From Phycisphaerae bacterium (GTDB lineage Bacteria; Planctomycetota; Phycisphaerae; UBA1845): DNA of 48,253 bases. The notes beneath the pieces are model-generated. The model worked only from the letters and a program-made list of their open reading frames with translations, searched no databases and had not been told where the DNA came from. Made by a program: the position numbers and the translations under genes. Where the stretch lies: positions 1 to 48,253 of the forward strand of contig JABWBH010000032.1 of the NCBI GenBank assembly GCA_013360585.1, given 5' to 3'. This document shows positions 1 to 6,906 of the stretch, piece by piece; the first letter of the stretch is position 1; each line of letters opens with the position of its first letter.

Positions 1-57
1 GCTGCCAACCAAAGGCAGGTCACCGCAAGTCTGCGGGGCGGCTACGTTTACAACTAT

Positions 58-129
<72 letters not shown>

Positions 130-140
130 AAACGCGGTTT

Positions 141-246
141 TTCACAACTTAAGGCCGACTTTTGCGCACTTAAGGCCGACTTTTGCACAACCTAAGGTCT
201 GTTTCTTGCACAACTTAAGGCCGGTTTTTGCACAACAACAGGCCGG
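141..246. repeat. 22-bp tandem repeat array, about five copies
   Basis: About five degenerate direct repeats of 21-23 bp follow each other, with core TTGCACAACTTAAGGCCG. Unit starts lie near 141, 161, 182, 204 and 228, and the third and fifth units are the most diverged. The array starts a few bases upstream of the tRNA-Gly 5' end. The regular spacing is iteron-like, but nothing else here suggests a replication origin. Confidence 0.8.
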
Positions 247-1014
247 CTGCCTCGCTGCTTCGGGCAGCCCGACGACGCTTTATTATGCACGGGGACGGCC
301 CGTGGTCAAACGTCGGTGGCGGGCGTGGATCTGCGTTGTGAAGCTCAAGTTCGGCGCGACCCGCAACATCGGCTGGCGCATCAGCTACCGCGACCCGCGG
401 ACCGGTATGTCGCCGGGTCGGCGCCCGAAGGGGAAGTTCCCGCAGCCGTCGAGGGGAAATTCGTCGCCACATACCGCGTCGCCACGTACCACGTCGTCAC
501 GTACCACGTCGTCACGTACCACGTCGCCACATACCGCGTCGCCACGTACCGCGTCGCCACGTACCACGTCGCCACGTATCACGTCGTCACGTACCACGTC
601 GCCACGTACCGCGTCGCCACGTACCGCGTCGCCACGTACCACGTCGCCACGTACCGCGTCGCCACGTACCGCGTCGCCGCGTACCACGTCGCCACGTACC
701 GCGTCGCCACGTACCACGTCGCCACGTACCACGTCGCCACGTATCACGTCGCCACGTATCGCGTCGCCGCGAAGCAGAAGGAACGCTGTCGGCAAAAGCG
801 GGCGGGCGTCGCCAACCTTCGGCACATCCGGCGCGACCGGTTAAGGGAGTCCGATGGCCAGGATGATCGAGGACATCAAAACGGCGCCCAGGGTTGTGAA
901 ATGCCCGCTGGAATACCGAGAGTTTCGGCTGTGTTGCGAAACCTTCTTTAACACCCCCGTGAATGTACGAAAGAGTCCGGCTTTTGCGGTCCCCAACTTC
1001 ATGAAACACGGCCG
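247..1014. other. No supportable gene; repeat-bearing spacer
   Basis: Outside the minisatellite this stretch has no recognisable coding region. A plus-strand frame at about 340-430 reads WRISYRDPRTG, which faintly recalls the N-terminus of phage-type integrases, but it runs straight into the minisatellite. A 30-bp segment starting at 1001 resembles one at 35783; see findings. Confidence 0.5.
463..770. repeat. 15-bp minisatellite, 20 exact-length units
   Basis: Twenty consecutive 15-bp units run from 463 to 762 without a single indel, followed by one decayed unit. The consensus is GTCGCCACGTACCRC. Variation is limited to a few positions: A/G at position 14, C/T at 5 and 12, and rare A/G changes at 7 and 9. 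The unit length is a multiple of three and no unit contains a stop in any of the six frames. All six frames are therefore open across the array, and open frames here say nothing about coding. Confidence 0.95.
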
Positions 1015-1342
1015 TCAGAAACGGCGAAAGTCGGTTTCAAAGAATATCAGCCTGTTCAAAACGGGTAGGATCCCTTCGGATAGGAATTTCACTGAGAAGA
1101 ACCGGCGCCACTTAGCAGCCCGTGACCGAAGCGGACTTCTGCCACGGGCTGCTATGACTGGTTGGTTGCCGCCGTACACATAGACATTCCACCCGCCTCC
1201 TATCCCGATCGGATTCCTCTGAAGGAATCTCCCGGTTCCCGGGTCATAGTACCGCCAGCCGACGTGGAGGAAGGGGACCGCGTCGCGGCCGGGGACGTCG
1301 TGGACCTGGTAGCCTCAGGAGCCGGCGTAGCCGTGGCGGTGG
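1015..1342 (-). pseudogene. RHS repeat-associated core domain remnant
   Basis: A minus-strand frame reads HGYAGS, then a TGA stop, then GYQVHDVPGRDAVPFLHVGW, followed directly by RYYDPGTGRFLQRNPIG and GGGWNVYVYGGNQP. This is the C-terminal RHS core signature (a YDP..GRF..RDPIG..GG.N.Y.Y..N.P pattern) found in RHS/YD-repeat polymorphic toxins. The frame stays open to 1015, so up to about 40 residues after the core could be the end of a variable tip. The in-frame TGA falls where the family normally has an aromatic or small residue. No YD-repeat body lies upstream; that position is taken by an opposite-strand AHSA1 remnant. It is a truncated, inactive fragment. Confidence 0.75.
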
Positions 1343-1674
1343 GAGCGCCCCGACGGCCGACTCGCGATGACGATCCGGGGCGTGCACCGTGAGGTCGAGC
1401 TGCCGTTGAGGATCGTCCATACCGAACGGATGGAGATGGCCCGTGGCGCCGGATCCTGCGGGCTGGACGGGGGCCCGTCGGAACCTGAGAGCCTGTCGCG
1501 ACGCCGGAGCTGACCGAGAAGGACGGGATCCCGTACCTGACGATGAGGATGACGCACGCTTTCGGATCGAAGCAGGCGCGTGGCGCGGCGCTCAAGTCCG
1601 GCATGGCGCAGGGCATGGAGACCGGATACCAGCGGCTCGACGCGTTCCTGGCTGGCGGCACGACCGGTACGTGA
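1331..1674 (+). pseudogene. SRPBCC/AHSA1-domain protein remnant
   Basis: Plus-strand frames give PWRWERPDGRLAMTIRGVHR and then EVELPLRIVHTERMEM in one frame. After the frame is lost between about 1440 and 1490, another frame gives ELTEKDGIPYLTMRMTHAFG and further on KSGMAQGMETGYQRLDAFLA. Together these match the middle and C-terminal half of AHSA1-type SRPBCC proteins, including the usual closing GM..GY.RLD.LLA. At least one and probably two frameshifts separate the parts, and the N-terminal half is missing. The remnant lies just upstream of an intact ArsR-SRPBCC operon, so it may be a decayed paralogue of the gene at 2065. Confidence 0.75.
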
Positions 1675-1686
1675 ATCAGCCTCCCC

Positions 1687-1714
1687 TTGCAATGCCGTTA
1701 CCCGCTGCTATACT
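1687..1714 (+). promoter_or_regulatory. Sigma-70-like promoter of the ArsR operon
   Basis: TTGCAA (1687-1692) and TATACT (1709-1714) are separated by 16 bp. The expected transcription start is about 1720-1722, and the only well-supported start codon of the ArsR gene is the ATG at 1722. The mRNA would therefore be leaderless or nearly so, which fits the lack of a Shine-Dalgarno sequence there. Confidence 0.6.
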
Positions 1715-1721
1715 GAACCAC

Positions 1722-2078
1722 ATGGTACAGTTTTGTCCGGCCGACTTTGATGCCTCGTTCGGCGCGCTCTCGGACGCCACCCGACGCGGCATTCTGGAGC
1801 AGCTTGGGCGGGCGGACGCTTCGATCAGCGTCCTCGCCGAGACGTTCCGCATGACCCTTACGGGGATGAAGAAGCACATCGGCGTCTTGGAGCGAGCGGG
1901 GCTCGTCCGCACCGAGAAGGTCGGGCGCGTGCGGACCTGCAAGCTCGGGCGGTGCGGACTGGAACAAGAGGCGGCATGGATCGAGAGGCATCGCCAGCTC
2001 TGGGCCGCGCGCTTCGACCAGTTGGAGATCGTTGTCGAGGAAATGAAACGCAAGGAAAAAGCAGATGAACCGAAATAG
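1722..2078 (+). CDS. ArsR-family winged-helix transcriptional regulator
   Basis: This 118-residue protein has the typical ArsR/SmtB layout: ALSDATRRGILEQLG near the N-terminus, a recognition-helix region around TLTGMKKHIGVLERAGLV, and a wing with VGRVRTCKLG. The C-terminal helix carries the W.ERHRQLWAARFDQLE pattern typical of ArsR regulators paired with SRPBCC genes. No metal-binding CxC motif is visible, so it is probably not a metal sensor. The ATG at 1722 was chosen because family homology starts there and a promoter sits directly upstream; the longer open frame from 1443 runs through the AHSA1 remnant. It overlaps the next gene by 14 nt. It probably autoregulates the operon, which is inferred from family and position. 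Confidence 0.93.
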   Translation: MVQFCPADFDASFGALSDATRRGILEQLGRADASISVLAETFRMTLTGMKKHIGVLERAGLVRTEKVGRVRTCKLGRCGLEQEAAWIERHRQLWAARFDQLEIVVEEMKRKEKADEPK

Positions 2079-2556
2079 TGACCATGAGACCAGGGTGGAG
2101 CGGATATCCGAGCTTGAACTCGTCGTCACCCGCACCGTCGACGCGCCGGCGCGCCTCGTGTGGGAGGCGTGGACCAAGGCCGACCTGTTCCGGAGGTGGT
2201 GGGTTCCCAAATCGTTTGGGCTGAACCTCGTTTCCTGCGAAATGGATGTTCGCGTTGGCGGGAAGTATCGGTTGGCGTTTCTTCACGAAGGTTCGACGAT
2301 GGCGTTTTTCGGCACGTACCTCGAAGTAAAACCGCACTCGCGCCTCGTTTGGACCAACGAGGAGGGCGACAGCGGCACGACCGTCACCACCGTGACCTTT
2401 GAGGAGAACAACGGCCAGACATGGTTGACCGTGAGCAATCGCTATCCTTCGAAGGAGGCTCTCGAAGCCGACGGTTCGATGGGCGCCTTGCCCGAGGCCC
2501 TCGGCCAGCTCGACGAACTTCTCGCCAGCCTCGAAACCAGTGAGGAGAGAAAATAA
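2065..2556 (+). CDS. SRPBCC (AHSA1-like) domain protein
   Basis: This 163-residue protein is a START/Bet v1-like SRPBCC fold of the AHSA1 type. Visible family marks are VVTRTVDAPARLVWEAWT at the N-terminus, FRRWWVPKSFG, DVRVGGKYRL, and a C-terminal helix ending GQLDELLASLE. Such proteins have a hydrophobic cavity for small ligands, and the substrate cannot be predicted. AAGGA lies 8 nt before the ATG. The start overlaps the end of the ArsR gene, and the stop overlaps the next start in TAATG, so translation is probably coupled. ArsR-AHSA1 pairs are common in bacteria, where they are often linked to stress or xenobiotic response. Confidence 0.92.
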   Translation: MNRNSDHETRVERISELELVVTRTVDAPARLVWEAWTKADLFRRWWVPKSFGLNLVSCEMDVRVGGKYRLAFLHEGSTMAFFGTYLEVKPHSRLVWTNEEGDSGTTVTTVTFEENNGQTWLTVSNRYPSKEALEADGSMGALPEALGQLDELLASLETSEERK

Positions 2557-3050
2557 TGGCAAAGAACGAGCCACCCAAAAAGGATAAGGCGGGCGTGAAG
2601 TCGGTGAAGAAGGCCCGAGAAGACTCGCCTATGAAGTTGTTAACCGCCATGACCGGCAAGGCCAGCCCGGCGAAGGCCGCCGTGGGTGACAAGCCCGTGT
2701 TCAAATACATCGCCAGCTTGCCGCAACCCCAGCGTGGCATCGCCGAACGGATTGACGCCCTGGCCGCCGAAACATTGCCCGACCTCCAGCGCGCCGTGAA
2801 GTGGGGCATGGCGTACTATGGAGTTGACGGGGGCTGGTGCTTCTCATCTGGCGCCTTCGTCGGCCATGTAAAGCTGATGTTCATACGAGGCACGGAACTC
2901 CAGCCTGAACCGCCGGTGACGCCGATAGGGATGGGCAAGGCAACCCGCGGAGTAGAGGTAACATCGGTTGACGAGCTCGACGAGCCGCAATTGGTGTCAT
3001 GGATGAAACAGGCGGCATCAAAGCCCTTTGTCGGAGGAAAGAAGCGATGA
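2556..3050 (+). CDS. DUF1801 (YdhG/YjhX-type) domain protein
   Basis: This protein of 164 residues has a lysine-rich N-terminal extension (residues 1-45). The DUF1801 core follows: [20 protein letters not shown], then [19 protein letters not shown], a hydrophobic VKLMFIRG strand, and a C-terminal [15 protein letters not shown]1801 proteins are small cytosolic alpha/beta proteins of poorly known function, often found beside SRPBCC genes. GAGGAG precedes the ATG. The gene overlaps its upstream neighbour by one base and its downstream neighbour by four (ATGA), placing it firmly in the operon. Confidence 0.88.
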   Translation: MAKNEPPKKDKAGVKSVKKAREDSPMKLLTAMTGKASPAKAAVGDKPVFKYIASLPQPQRGIAERIDALAAETLPDLQRAVKWGMAYYGVDGGWCFSSGAFVGHVKLMFIRGTELQPEPPVTPIGMGKATRGVEVTSVDELDEPQLVSWMKQAASKPFVGGKKR

Positions 3051-3904
3051 CGGAACACGGGCGATCAATCGCCCTACTCACGACGACGCTCATGGTGACC
3101 GCCGGGTCTGCGCAGCAGAAGTCCACAACGGGCTACGCGCCGGTCAACGGAATCAACATGTACTACGAAGTCCACGGCAGCGGCGAACCGGTGGTGTTGC
3201 TTCACGGCGCGTTCATGACCATCACGAACAACTGGGATGGGTGGATCAGTGAGCTTTCCAGGACGCGGAAAGTCATCGCCATCGAAATGCAGGGTCACGG
3301 CCGGACCGGGGACATCCCACGAGACTTCACGTGCGAAAACCTTGCCGACGACGTGGCCGAACTCCTCAATCATCTCAAGATCCCGCGAGCGGACCTGATC
3401 GGCTACAGCATGGGCGGCGGCGTGGCAATGCAGTGTGCCATCCGTCATCCGGAGAAAGTGCGAAGGGCCGTCATTTTGTCGTCCATGTTCCGGAGTGACG
3501 GTATGGACGTGGAAGCGCGCGAGCATATCCGGAGACTTACGGCAGAGGATTTTAAGGGATCGCCTCTTGAGATCGAGTACAAGAAGCTGAGCCCGACGCC
3601 GGACGATTTTCCGAAATTGATCCAGCGAGTCGCCGCAGCGGCCTCGAAAGACTACGACCTCGGAGCCGACAAACTTGCAGCCAACACGACGCCCATGTTG
3701 TTTATCCACGGCGACGCGGACGGCGTTCGGCTCGCCCATGTCGCGGAGATGTTTCGCTTGAAGGGGGGCGAGATTCACGGCGACATGAAGCCGCGCTCCG
3801 CCTCGCGCTTGGCCATCTTGCCCGACACCACCCACGTCACTCTGTTGCAGCGCCTGGCCATCGTCGTTCCGATGATCAACGACTTTCTCGACGCGGCGCC
3901 GTAG
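3047..3904 (+). CDS. Secreted alpha/beta hydrolase
   Basis: This 285-residue alpha/beta-hydrolase has a plausible signal peptide (about residues 1-24, ending AGSAQQ). It shows the oxyanion-hole HGAFM, the [10 protein letters not shown] loop, the nucleophile elbow GYSMGG, an acid loop at FIHGDADG, and a late histidine in LPDTTHVT. All catalytic positions are therefore present. The likely reaction is ester or related hydrolysis; the substrate is unknown. The ATG at 3047 was preferred because GGAGG precedes it and it overlaps the upstream stop as ATGA; a longer open frame from 2999 would overlap more. Base composition appears less GC-rich than in the Tad genes downstream, in keeping with an acquired module. 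Confidence 0.9.
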   Translation: MTEHGRSIALLTTTLMVTAGSAQQKSTTGYAPVNGINMYYEVHGSGEPVVLLHGAFMTITNNWDGWISELSRTRKVIAIEMQGHGRTGDIPRDFTCENLADDVAELLNHLKIPRADLIGYSMGGGVAMQCAIRHPEKVRRAVILSSMFRSDGMDVEAREHIRRLTAEDFKGSPLEIEYKKLSPTPDDFPKLIQRVAAAASKDYDLGADKLAANTTPMLFIHGDADGVRLAHVAEMFRLKGGEIHGDMKPRSASRLAILPDTTHVTLLQRLAIVVPMINDFLDAAP

Positions 3905-3965
3905 GCGTGCCACGGTTCGACCCGTTGGGCGGGGTCGGCGCGGTCCCGGTTCAGAACATCCTTAA

Positions 3966-4062
3966 CCGCCCGTTGAAGAACCCGGAATCGGTCTTGGTGA
4001 GGCCGGTTTTTCCCGATGACATTCGCCTCCCGCAGGAAGGCGCCCCCTTTTTCAACGGGCGG
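3966..4062. repeat. 15-bp inverted repeat spanning 97 bp
   Basis: CCGCCCGTTGAAGAA (3966-3980) and TTTTTCAACGGGCGG (4048-4062) are reverse complements at 14 of 15 positions. They enclose 67 bp that contain a smaller stem (CGCCT/AGGCG). The element could be a MITE-like remnant or a structured RNA; nothing here distinguishes the two. Confidence 0.6.
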
Positions 4063-4354
4063 CTACGGCGCGGCGACGCACAGGTCGTCGCAAGGGCCTC
4101 CCGTCTTGTGTGATGTTCTCCGGATTTCGGTTGGAACGGTGCGGCGCGGGAGAGGATTCCAGTTGCCTTTCCTGATACGCTTCCCGACGGGCGGGGTTGA
4201 ATGCGGCGACAACGGTCGCCCGTTCCCCGGTGGGGGTGAGGGATGCGATGATGAAGCCGAGCGCGTTATCTTCCTCGACGTGGGCTTGCGCGGCGGCGAC
4301 GCCGACGGAGCCGCATCGTGGCGGCGGAAACGGCCGAGACCCCGCGGTGCTCAT
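4052..4354 (-). CDS. Possible hypothetical protein or remnant
   Basis: A minus-strand frame from an ATG at 4354 to 4052 would encode about 100 residues. The central part reads AQAHVEEDNALGFIIASLTP and then GERATVVAAFNPARREAY, with codon third positions strongly G/C-rich, as in real genes of this window. The C-terminal third is arginine-rich and overlaps the right arm of the 3966-4062 inverted repeat, so it may be eroded. I do not recognise a family. It is divergent from, and overlaps by two bases, the JAMM protease gene. Confidence 0.3.
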   Translation of the reverse strand: MSTAGSRPFPPPRCGSVGVAAAQAHVEEDNALGFIIASLTPTGERATVVAAFNPARREAYQERQLESSPAPHRSNRNPENITQDGRPLRRPVRRRAVAAR

Positions 4355-4763
4355 GTCTTCAGCGGAGGTGGATCGGATGCGCCGGTACGTGGAATCGGGC
4401 TTTCCTGAGGAATGCTGCGGAGTGCTGATCGGCGTGCGCGAGGCGTCGCTCGTGCGCATCAGTGACGTGGTCTGTGCGGCGAACATCGCCGAGGGGGATC
4501 GGCGGCGCCGGTATCAGGTGGCGTGGGAGGCGCTCTTCACCGCATACCGGCAGGCCGAGGCGGCGGGACGGACCGTCATCGGCGTCTTTCATTCGCACCC
4601 GGACGGGACGGACTCGCCCAGCGACATCGACACACGCGAGGCGCTCGACGATTTCCTCTACATCATCGTGCCCGTGCGCGAAGGCGTCGCGGGCTTGCCG
4701 CGCGCGTGGCGCTTCGCCGACGGCGGATTCGTCCCGGGCGACCTGGTCATTGAAGGCGTCTGA
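4353..4763 (+). CDS. JAMM/MPN-type metalloprotease (M67 family)
   Basis: The 136-residue protein is a single MPN+ domain. The metalloprotease motif is complete: Glu19/Glu20 in FPEECCGVLIG, His80 and His82 in GVFHSHPDGT, Ser90 and Asp93 in SPSDID, matching HxH-x7-SxxD. Bacterial members cleave isopeptide-like bonds or remove C-terminal residues from ubiquitin-fold sulfur carriers, usually beside ThiS/MoaD and E1-like ThiF genes. None of those is in this window. The start is uncertain: ATG 4353 is given, and a GTG at 4347 is in frame. No strong ribosome-binding site is visible for either. Confidence 0.85.
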   Translation: MSSAEVDRMRRYVESGFPEECCGVLIGVREASLVRISDVVCAANIAEGDRRRRYQVAWEALFTAYRQAEAAGRTVIGVFHSHPDGTDSPSDIDTREALDDFLYIIVPVREGVAGLPRAWRFADGGFVPGDLVIEGV

Positions 4764-4985
4764 CGACGGCGCGGATATTCCGGCGTGTGTCAATCAGGCC
4801 GCCCGAGAAGCTCTGAAGCGTCGCCATCGAAACCTCCGCCGAACCTCTCGATGCTTCACGGTTGACCGATTCGGCGGCGCACCGCCTTGGCCGGGGCGTG
4901 CAGACGCGCGGATGGGCGGACGACTTCTTCCCGCTCGTTACGTCGGTCCCGCGCGCCCGGGCTTCGACCGGCGAAGCCGGCGGCT

Positions 4986-5591
4986 TCATCGTCCGAACCA
5001 ACGTCGCCGCTTCGTCGCGGCCGGGCGCTCCGCGAGCTGGTCCCGCATCCGTCGGGTCGAAGGAAGCCGGGCGCGTAGGTCCATCAGCCGCTGGCGTGAG
5101 AACTCGGCTGGGTGCTCGGACATCCGGCGGCGCGACGCGTCGCTGAAGAACGCTTCGGGCGGCGGCAGGTCGCTGTCCTGCCGGTAAAACTTCAGCGCCT
5201 CCTCAAGGCATTGCGCCGCCTCAAGACCCAGGCGGCGGGCTTCGGCTCGATCCGCCGTCGTCGCCGCTTTCGCCGTAATGATCCGAAACAACGTCACCCA
5301 CTGCGCCACGTCCAAAATACCGGACGGTTCGTCGGTGGGATTGAGGACGACGACATCCCCCTCGACGCCCGTACCGCGCGGCAAAACGGCGCGAAGATCT
5401 CTTTTCCGGGCGCACGCGGTGCAGACGATCGGGACCGTCAGTTCCAGCACCCTCTCGGGTTCGCTTACCTGGCGCCCTTCGCCCCCCTGGAGGGGTCCGC
5501 GCCCGCAATCCGGGCACGGCGTCGCCAGCAGGTAAAGATGAACCTCCCCGAGGCTGTGGGCGGTGATGGCGTCAGGCAGAGTCGAGGACAT
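4986..5591 (-). CDS. Zinc-ribbon protein of unknown function
   Basis: This 201-residue protein has two CxxC pairs (Cys26/Cys29 in CPDCG and Cys57/Cys60 in CTACA) that would form one zinc ribbon. A helical region follows (about residues 95-180) with heptad-like AEARRLGLEAAQCLEEALKF, and the tail is very basic and ends KRRRWFGR. No signal peptide is seen, so it is probably cytosolic. The start was placed at the ATG beginning MSSTLPDAIT, where the coding-like composition begins; the open frame extends upstream into the REP-like hairpin. It lies downstream of tadC on the same strand with a 263-bp gap. I do not recognise a named family. Confidence 0.65.
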   Translation of the reverse strand: MSSTLPDAITAHSLGEVHLYLLATPCPDCGRGPLQGGEGRQVSEPERVLELTVPIVCTACARKRDLRAVLPRGTGVEGDVVVLNPTDEPSGILDVAQWVTLFRIITAKAATTADRAEARRLGLEAAQCLEEALKFYRQDSDLPPPEAFFSDASRRRMSEHPAEFSRQRLMDLRARLPSTRRMRDQLAERPAATKRRRWFGR

Positions 5592-5621
5592 ACGCACGCT
5601 TCGCTCAGGCGGACCACTAAC

Positions 5622-5698
5622 ACGTTGTTTCAAAACCCGCGTGAAAGGCCCGAAAGGCACGCTTCCTTACGGGCGCGGCTCGGTTTTGAAACAACGTC
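5622..5698. repeat. REP-like element family A, copy 1 (inverted pair)
   Basis: ACGTTGTTTCAAAACC (5622-5637) is perfectly inverted at 5682-5697, giving a 16-bp stem. On the minus strand the right arm continues with GAGCCGCG and a CCGTAAGGAAGCG-like end. That matches the element at 29788 in about 31 of 39 positions. The structure therefore looks like one full element facing one partial copy. It lies between tadC and the zinc-ribbon gene and may also act as a transcript-end hairpin. Confidence 0.8.
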
Positions 5699-5854
5699 CA
5701 AGGGACGTCCCGCCGTCGCGGGAGTGAAGGCCCCGTAACCATCATACTCCCGCGGCGCTCCCTGTCTGCCCCTCGGAGCCTGTTTGTCAGACCCCGCGCA
5801 AGTCCGCGAGGAATTCACGAGCCTCGCGCGCCGTCGCGCTGTTGTGCACCGTGG

Positions 5855-6808
5855 TTATCCCTGCCCCATCACGGCCGGGTTGTCCTTGAGCGTCTGAATC
5901 ATCTTCAGCGCCGCGGGACCCGCCAGGACGACGAGAATCGCAGGAAAGATGAAGAGGATCAGCGGCGCCATCAGTTTCACCGTGGTCTTCTGAGCGCGTT
6001 CCTCGGCGGCCTGGCGGCGCTTCGTGCGCAGGGTCTCGGCCTGCGTGCGCAGGGCGCGGGCGATGCTGGTTCCGAAGCGCTCCGCCTGGTTGATGATGGC
6101 GACGAGCGAGCGCATCTCCGACACGCCGGTGCGGTTGGCGAGGTTGCCGAGAGCTTCGGCGCGGGGGATGCCCATCTGGCTTTCAAGCGTGACGATCTGA
6201 AGCTCTTCGGCGAGGGTCGGATGCACCTGGCGCAGTTCGTCGCCGACGCGCTGAATCGCGGCGTCGAGGGCGAGCCCGGACTCGACGGAAATGACCATCA
6301 GGTCCAGGGCGTCAGGGATTCCGTTGCGGACGGTCTCCGCGCGTTTTCCCGCGGCCATCGACAACCAGAGGTTCGGACCCATGAATCCCGCGCCCATGCA
6401 GAACACGACGATCCCCATCGCCTTGGTCAGTTCGTCGCCGCGGGCCCAGACGAAAAAGCCCCCGACCACCGCCGCGAGCACCGCGATGATCGTCTTGCTG
6501 GCAAGGAACATCGAGGCGGCGTTGTCCCGGCGGAAGCCGGCGTTGGCGAGCTTGAGGCGGAGCTTCGACATCTCCTCCGGGCTTTTCGGCATGACCGGAC
6601 GCATCGCCAGCGGGGCGAACTTCTTCACCACCTGCTGCGCGACGGAGGCCTTTGCGCGCTTGCGGATTTCTCCCACGTCGTCCTTGCGCGAACGTCCGAC
6701 GATGCGGCGCTTGATCGTCTCCTGATCCGACTTCTGCGCGGGCCAGAGGGCGTAGACGATCAGCCCGAGGCTTCCCGCGATCAACCCGGCGATCATGTAA
6801 ATCGACAT
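5855..6808 (-). CDS. tadC: Tad pilus platform protein TadC (T2SSF family)
   Basis: This inner-membrane protein of 317 residues has an N-terminal membrane segment (IYMIAGLIAGSLGLIVYAL) and a central hydrophobic pair (about residues 105-160). The type II secretion F domain follows with GIPDALDLMVISVESGLALD, then FGTSIARALRTQAETLR, and a last membrane segment near LMAPLILFIFPAILVVL. TadC and TadB form the platform that couples the ATPase to pilus assembly. GAGGAG sits 8 nt before the ATG at 6808; an in-frame TTG five codons upstream is less likely. It is the last tad gene of the run, 98 nt after tadB. Confidence 0.93.
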   Translation of the reverse strand: MSIYMIAGLIAGSLGLIVYALWPAQKSDQETIKRRIVGRSRKDDVGEIRKRAKASVAQQVVKKFAPLAMRPVMPKSPEEMSKLRLKLANAGFRRDNAASMFLASKTIIAVLAAVVGGFFVWARGDELTKAMGIVVFCMGAGFMGPNLWLSMAAGKRAETVRNGIPDALDLMVISVESGLALDAAIQRVGDELRQVHPTLAEELQIVTLESQMGIPRAEALGNLANRTGVSEMRSLVAIINQAERFGTSIARALRTQAETLRTKRRQAAEERAQKTTVKLMAPLILFIFPAILVVLAGPAALKMIQTLKDNPAVMGQG

Positions 6809-6906
6809 ACGCGCACTCCTCAACCGGGGTCAAGACGCCCCCGAGATTCCTGATGCGGATTCCCGCTGTTGCGTGCCTACCGCCCTTCCGCCTGTCGCCT
6901 GACCCC

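Noticed and set aside
316-462. Integrase N-terminus beside tRNA-Gly (WRISYRDPRTG)
   Set aside because: The similarity is short, there is no catalytic domain, and the frame runs into the minisatellite. No att duplication of the tRNA end was found.
463-770. CRISPR array
   Set aside because: Units of 15 bp follow each other with no spacers, and no cas genes are present.
206-1009. Several overlapping ORFs on both strands through the minisatellite
   Set aside because: The 15-bp unit has no stop in any frame, so open frames are automatic. Flanking residues match no known family.
854-1183. Plus-strand ORF of 109 residues
   Set aside because: Its second half is antisense to the RHS remnant, and its composition is not gene-like.
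4747-5001. Minus-strand ORF of 84 residues between the JAMM and zinc-ribbon genes
   Set aside because: Ser/Arg-rich composition, no good start, overlaps the ends of both neighbours.
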